NCBI GenBank assembly: GCA_902635335.1 | Contig: CACPNO010000006.1 | Coordinates: 1 to 43,338 of the forward strand | Length of the DNA stretch: 43,338 nt | From: an uncultured Pelagibacteraceae bacterium | GTDB lineage: Bacteria; Pseudomonadota; Alphaproteobacteria; Pelagibacterales; Pelagibacteraceae | Direction: 5' to 3' | In this document: one piece after another, positions 42,515-43,338 of the stretch | How positions within the stretch are numbered: position 1 is the stretch's first letter | Layout of the letters: every line of letters starts with the position of its first letter | Translations under genes and position numbers: made by a program | The notes under the pieces: model-generated | The model's input: the letters and a program-made list of their open reading frames with translations, nothing else | What the model was told of the DNA's origin: nothing | Database searches by the model: none

Positions 42515-43338
42515 ATGAATTTAGAAACTAACTCATTAGGATTTAATAAAAAACCGTCAGAAACTACAGTAGTGGTAGCAATGTCTGGAGGTGTAGACTC
42601 ATCAACTGTTGCTGGGATGATGAAACAAGAAGGTTATAATGTAATTGGAATTACTTTAAAACTTTACAATGATGGCAAAGAAGTTGCTGCTTCAAAACAG
42701 TGCTGCTCAGGTCAAGATATTATGGATGCAAAAAGAGTTGCGCATAAATTAGATATTGAACATAAGATTTTATATTACCAAGATAAGTTTAAACAAGGTG
42801 TTATCGATAACTTCGTTGAAAGTTATTTAAAGGGCGAAACACCAATACCATGTGTACAATGCAACCAGACAGTTAAATTTAAAGATTTATTTGAATTTTC
42901 GAAAGATTTAAATGCTGATGCGCTAATCACAGGTCATTATGTGAAAAGTTTAACACAAAATAACTTAACTAATATGTACCAAGCAATTGATGAAAATAGA
43001 GATCAAAGTTATTTTTTATTTAATACCACAAGAGAGCAATTAAATTATATAAGATTTCCACTAGGTGGACTTCTTAAAGACAAAACGAGAGAAATTGCAA
43101 AAAATTTGAATTTGAATGTTGCTGATAAACCAGATAGTCAAGATATATGTTTTGTGCCCAATGGAGATTATGCTTCTGTAATAAAAAAATTTAAACCAGA
43201 ATCGTACAAGAAAGGAAATATAAAAAATTTGGATGGTAAAGTGGTTGGAGTACATGATGGAATAGTTAATTTTACTATTGGACAAAGAAAAGGAATTAAA
43301 GTTTCAAATGAAGAGCCATTTTATGTAATTAAAATTGA
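42515..43338 (+). CDS. mnmA: tRNA-specific 2-thiouridylase MnmA, N-terminal part
   Basis: Starts at the ATG at 42515 and runs past the end of the window (274 codons seen). The P-loop SGGVDSS is at residues 24-30, the catalytic Cys116 in [11 protein letters not shown], the second Cys212 in SQDICFV, and FTIGQRKGI follows near 253-261. It places sulfur on uridine 34 of tRNAs for Lys, Glu and Gln. It is divergent from the DUF3553 gene with 41 bases between the starts. Confidence 0.95.
   Translation, partial: MNLETNSLGFNKKPSETTVVVAMSGGVDSSTVAGMMKQEGYNVIGITLKLYNDGKEVAASKQCCSGQDIMDAKRVAHKLDIEHKILYYQDKFKQGVIDNFVESYLKGETPIPCVQCNQTVKFKDLFEFSKDLNADALITGHYVKSLTQNNLTNMYQAIDENRDQSYFLFNTTREQLNYIRFPLGGLLKDKTREIAKNLNLNVADKPDSQDICFVPNGDYASVIKKFKPESYKKGNIKNLDGKVVGVHDGIVNFTIGQRKGIKVSNEEPFYVIKI

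Noticed and set aside
1-43338. tRNA, rRNA, CRISPR arrays, insertion sequences, prophage and attachment sites
   Set aside because: I looked for cloverleaf pieces, regularly spaced repeats, transposases and integrases and found none.

Overview
The window looks like a chromosome segment of a SAR11 alphaproteobacterium (Candidatus Pelagibacter or a close relative). This is judged from the very AT-rich sequence, the nearly absent spacers (start/stop codons fused as TAATG or TAAATG, and four convergent gene pairs that overlap at their 3' ends), the dominance of ABC osmolyte/sulfonate transporters, and a TPP-riboswitch-controlled SSS symporter of the ThiV type. No rRNA, tRNA, insertion sequence, prophage or CRISPR array was recognised.

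Layout. (1) 1-4239: end of a glycine betaine/proline-type ABC operon (ProX end, ProV, ProW with an extra N-terminal domain) and an MFS transporter. (2) 4305-4748: a pseudoazurin-like copper protein. (3) 4743-13883: a catabolic island around a CUT1-type ABC transporter. Seven minus-strand genes (cupin, tandem SnoaL-like protein, MetE-like zinc protein, binding protein, two permeases, HAD protein without its catalytic Asp pair) diverge from two plus-strand genes (a second tandem SnoaL-like protein and the ATPase). I know of no described pathway with this composition. (4) 13919-15725: an EamA transporter and a PAPS-type sulfotransferase. (5) 15722-18874: a HisD-family dehydrogenase of the HpsN (sulfopropanediol dehydrogenase) type, a phosphotransacetylase and a BASS symporter. 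(6) 18867-20578: a regulator with two winged-HTH segments, a 70-aa membrane protein and an SMR protein lacking the essential Glu. (7) 20588-29201: taurine uptake (TauABC, with an enlarged TauC) with an epoxide hydrolase and an Ldh2-type dehydrogenase in the same operon, divergent from taurine:pyruvate aminotransferase and alanine dehydrogenase. (8) 29198-43338: mostly housekeeping: TesA/YbbA/YbbP, a thioredoxin-fold protein, TPP riboswitch and ThiV, RseP, HU, AmtB, Bcp, a GT9 glycosyltransferase, a rhodanese, a DUF4281 protein, RecX, a DUF3553/inositol-phosphatase/small membrane protein operon, and the start of mnmA.

How the parts work together. Taurine enters by TauABC, Tpa moves its amino group to pyruvate giving alanine and sulfoacetaldehyde, and Ald regenerates pyruvate and ammonium. 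If Xsc is encoded elsewhere it would give sulfite and acetyl phosphate, and the Pta at 17051-17962 would make acetyl-CoA. A 16-bp motif (AACCCAWWWTRGACAY or close) occurs twice, 32 bp apart, in front of the regulator and once in the middle of the tauA/tpa divergent spacer. This is the best candidate here for an undescribed regulatory circuit: an unusual two-HTH regulator controlling itself and taurine use. Three ABC operons also carry a strong hairpin directly after the binding-protein gene, which would let that protein be made in excess over its permease.

All assignments come from reading motifs and gene order; no database search was run.
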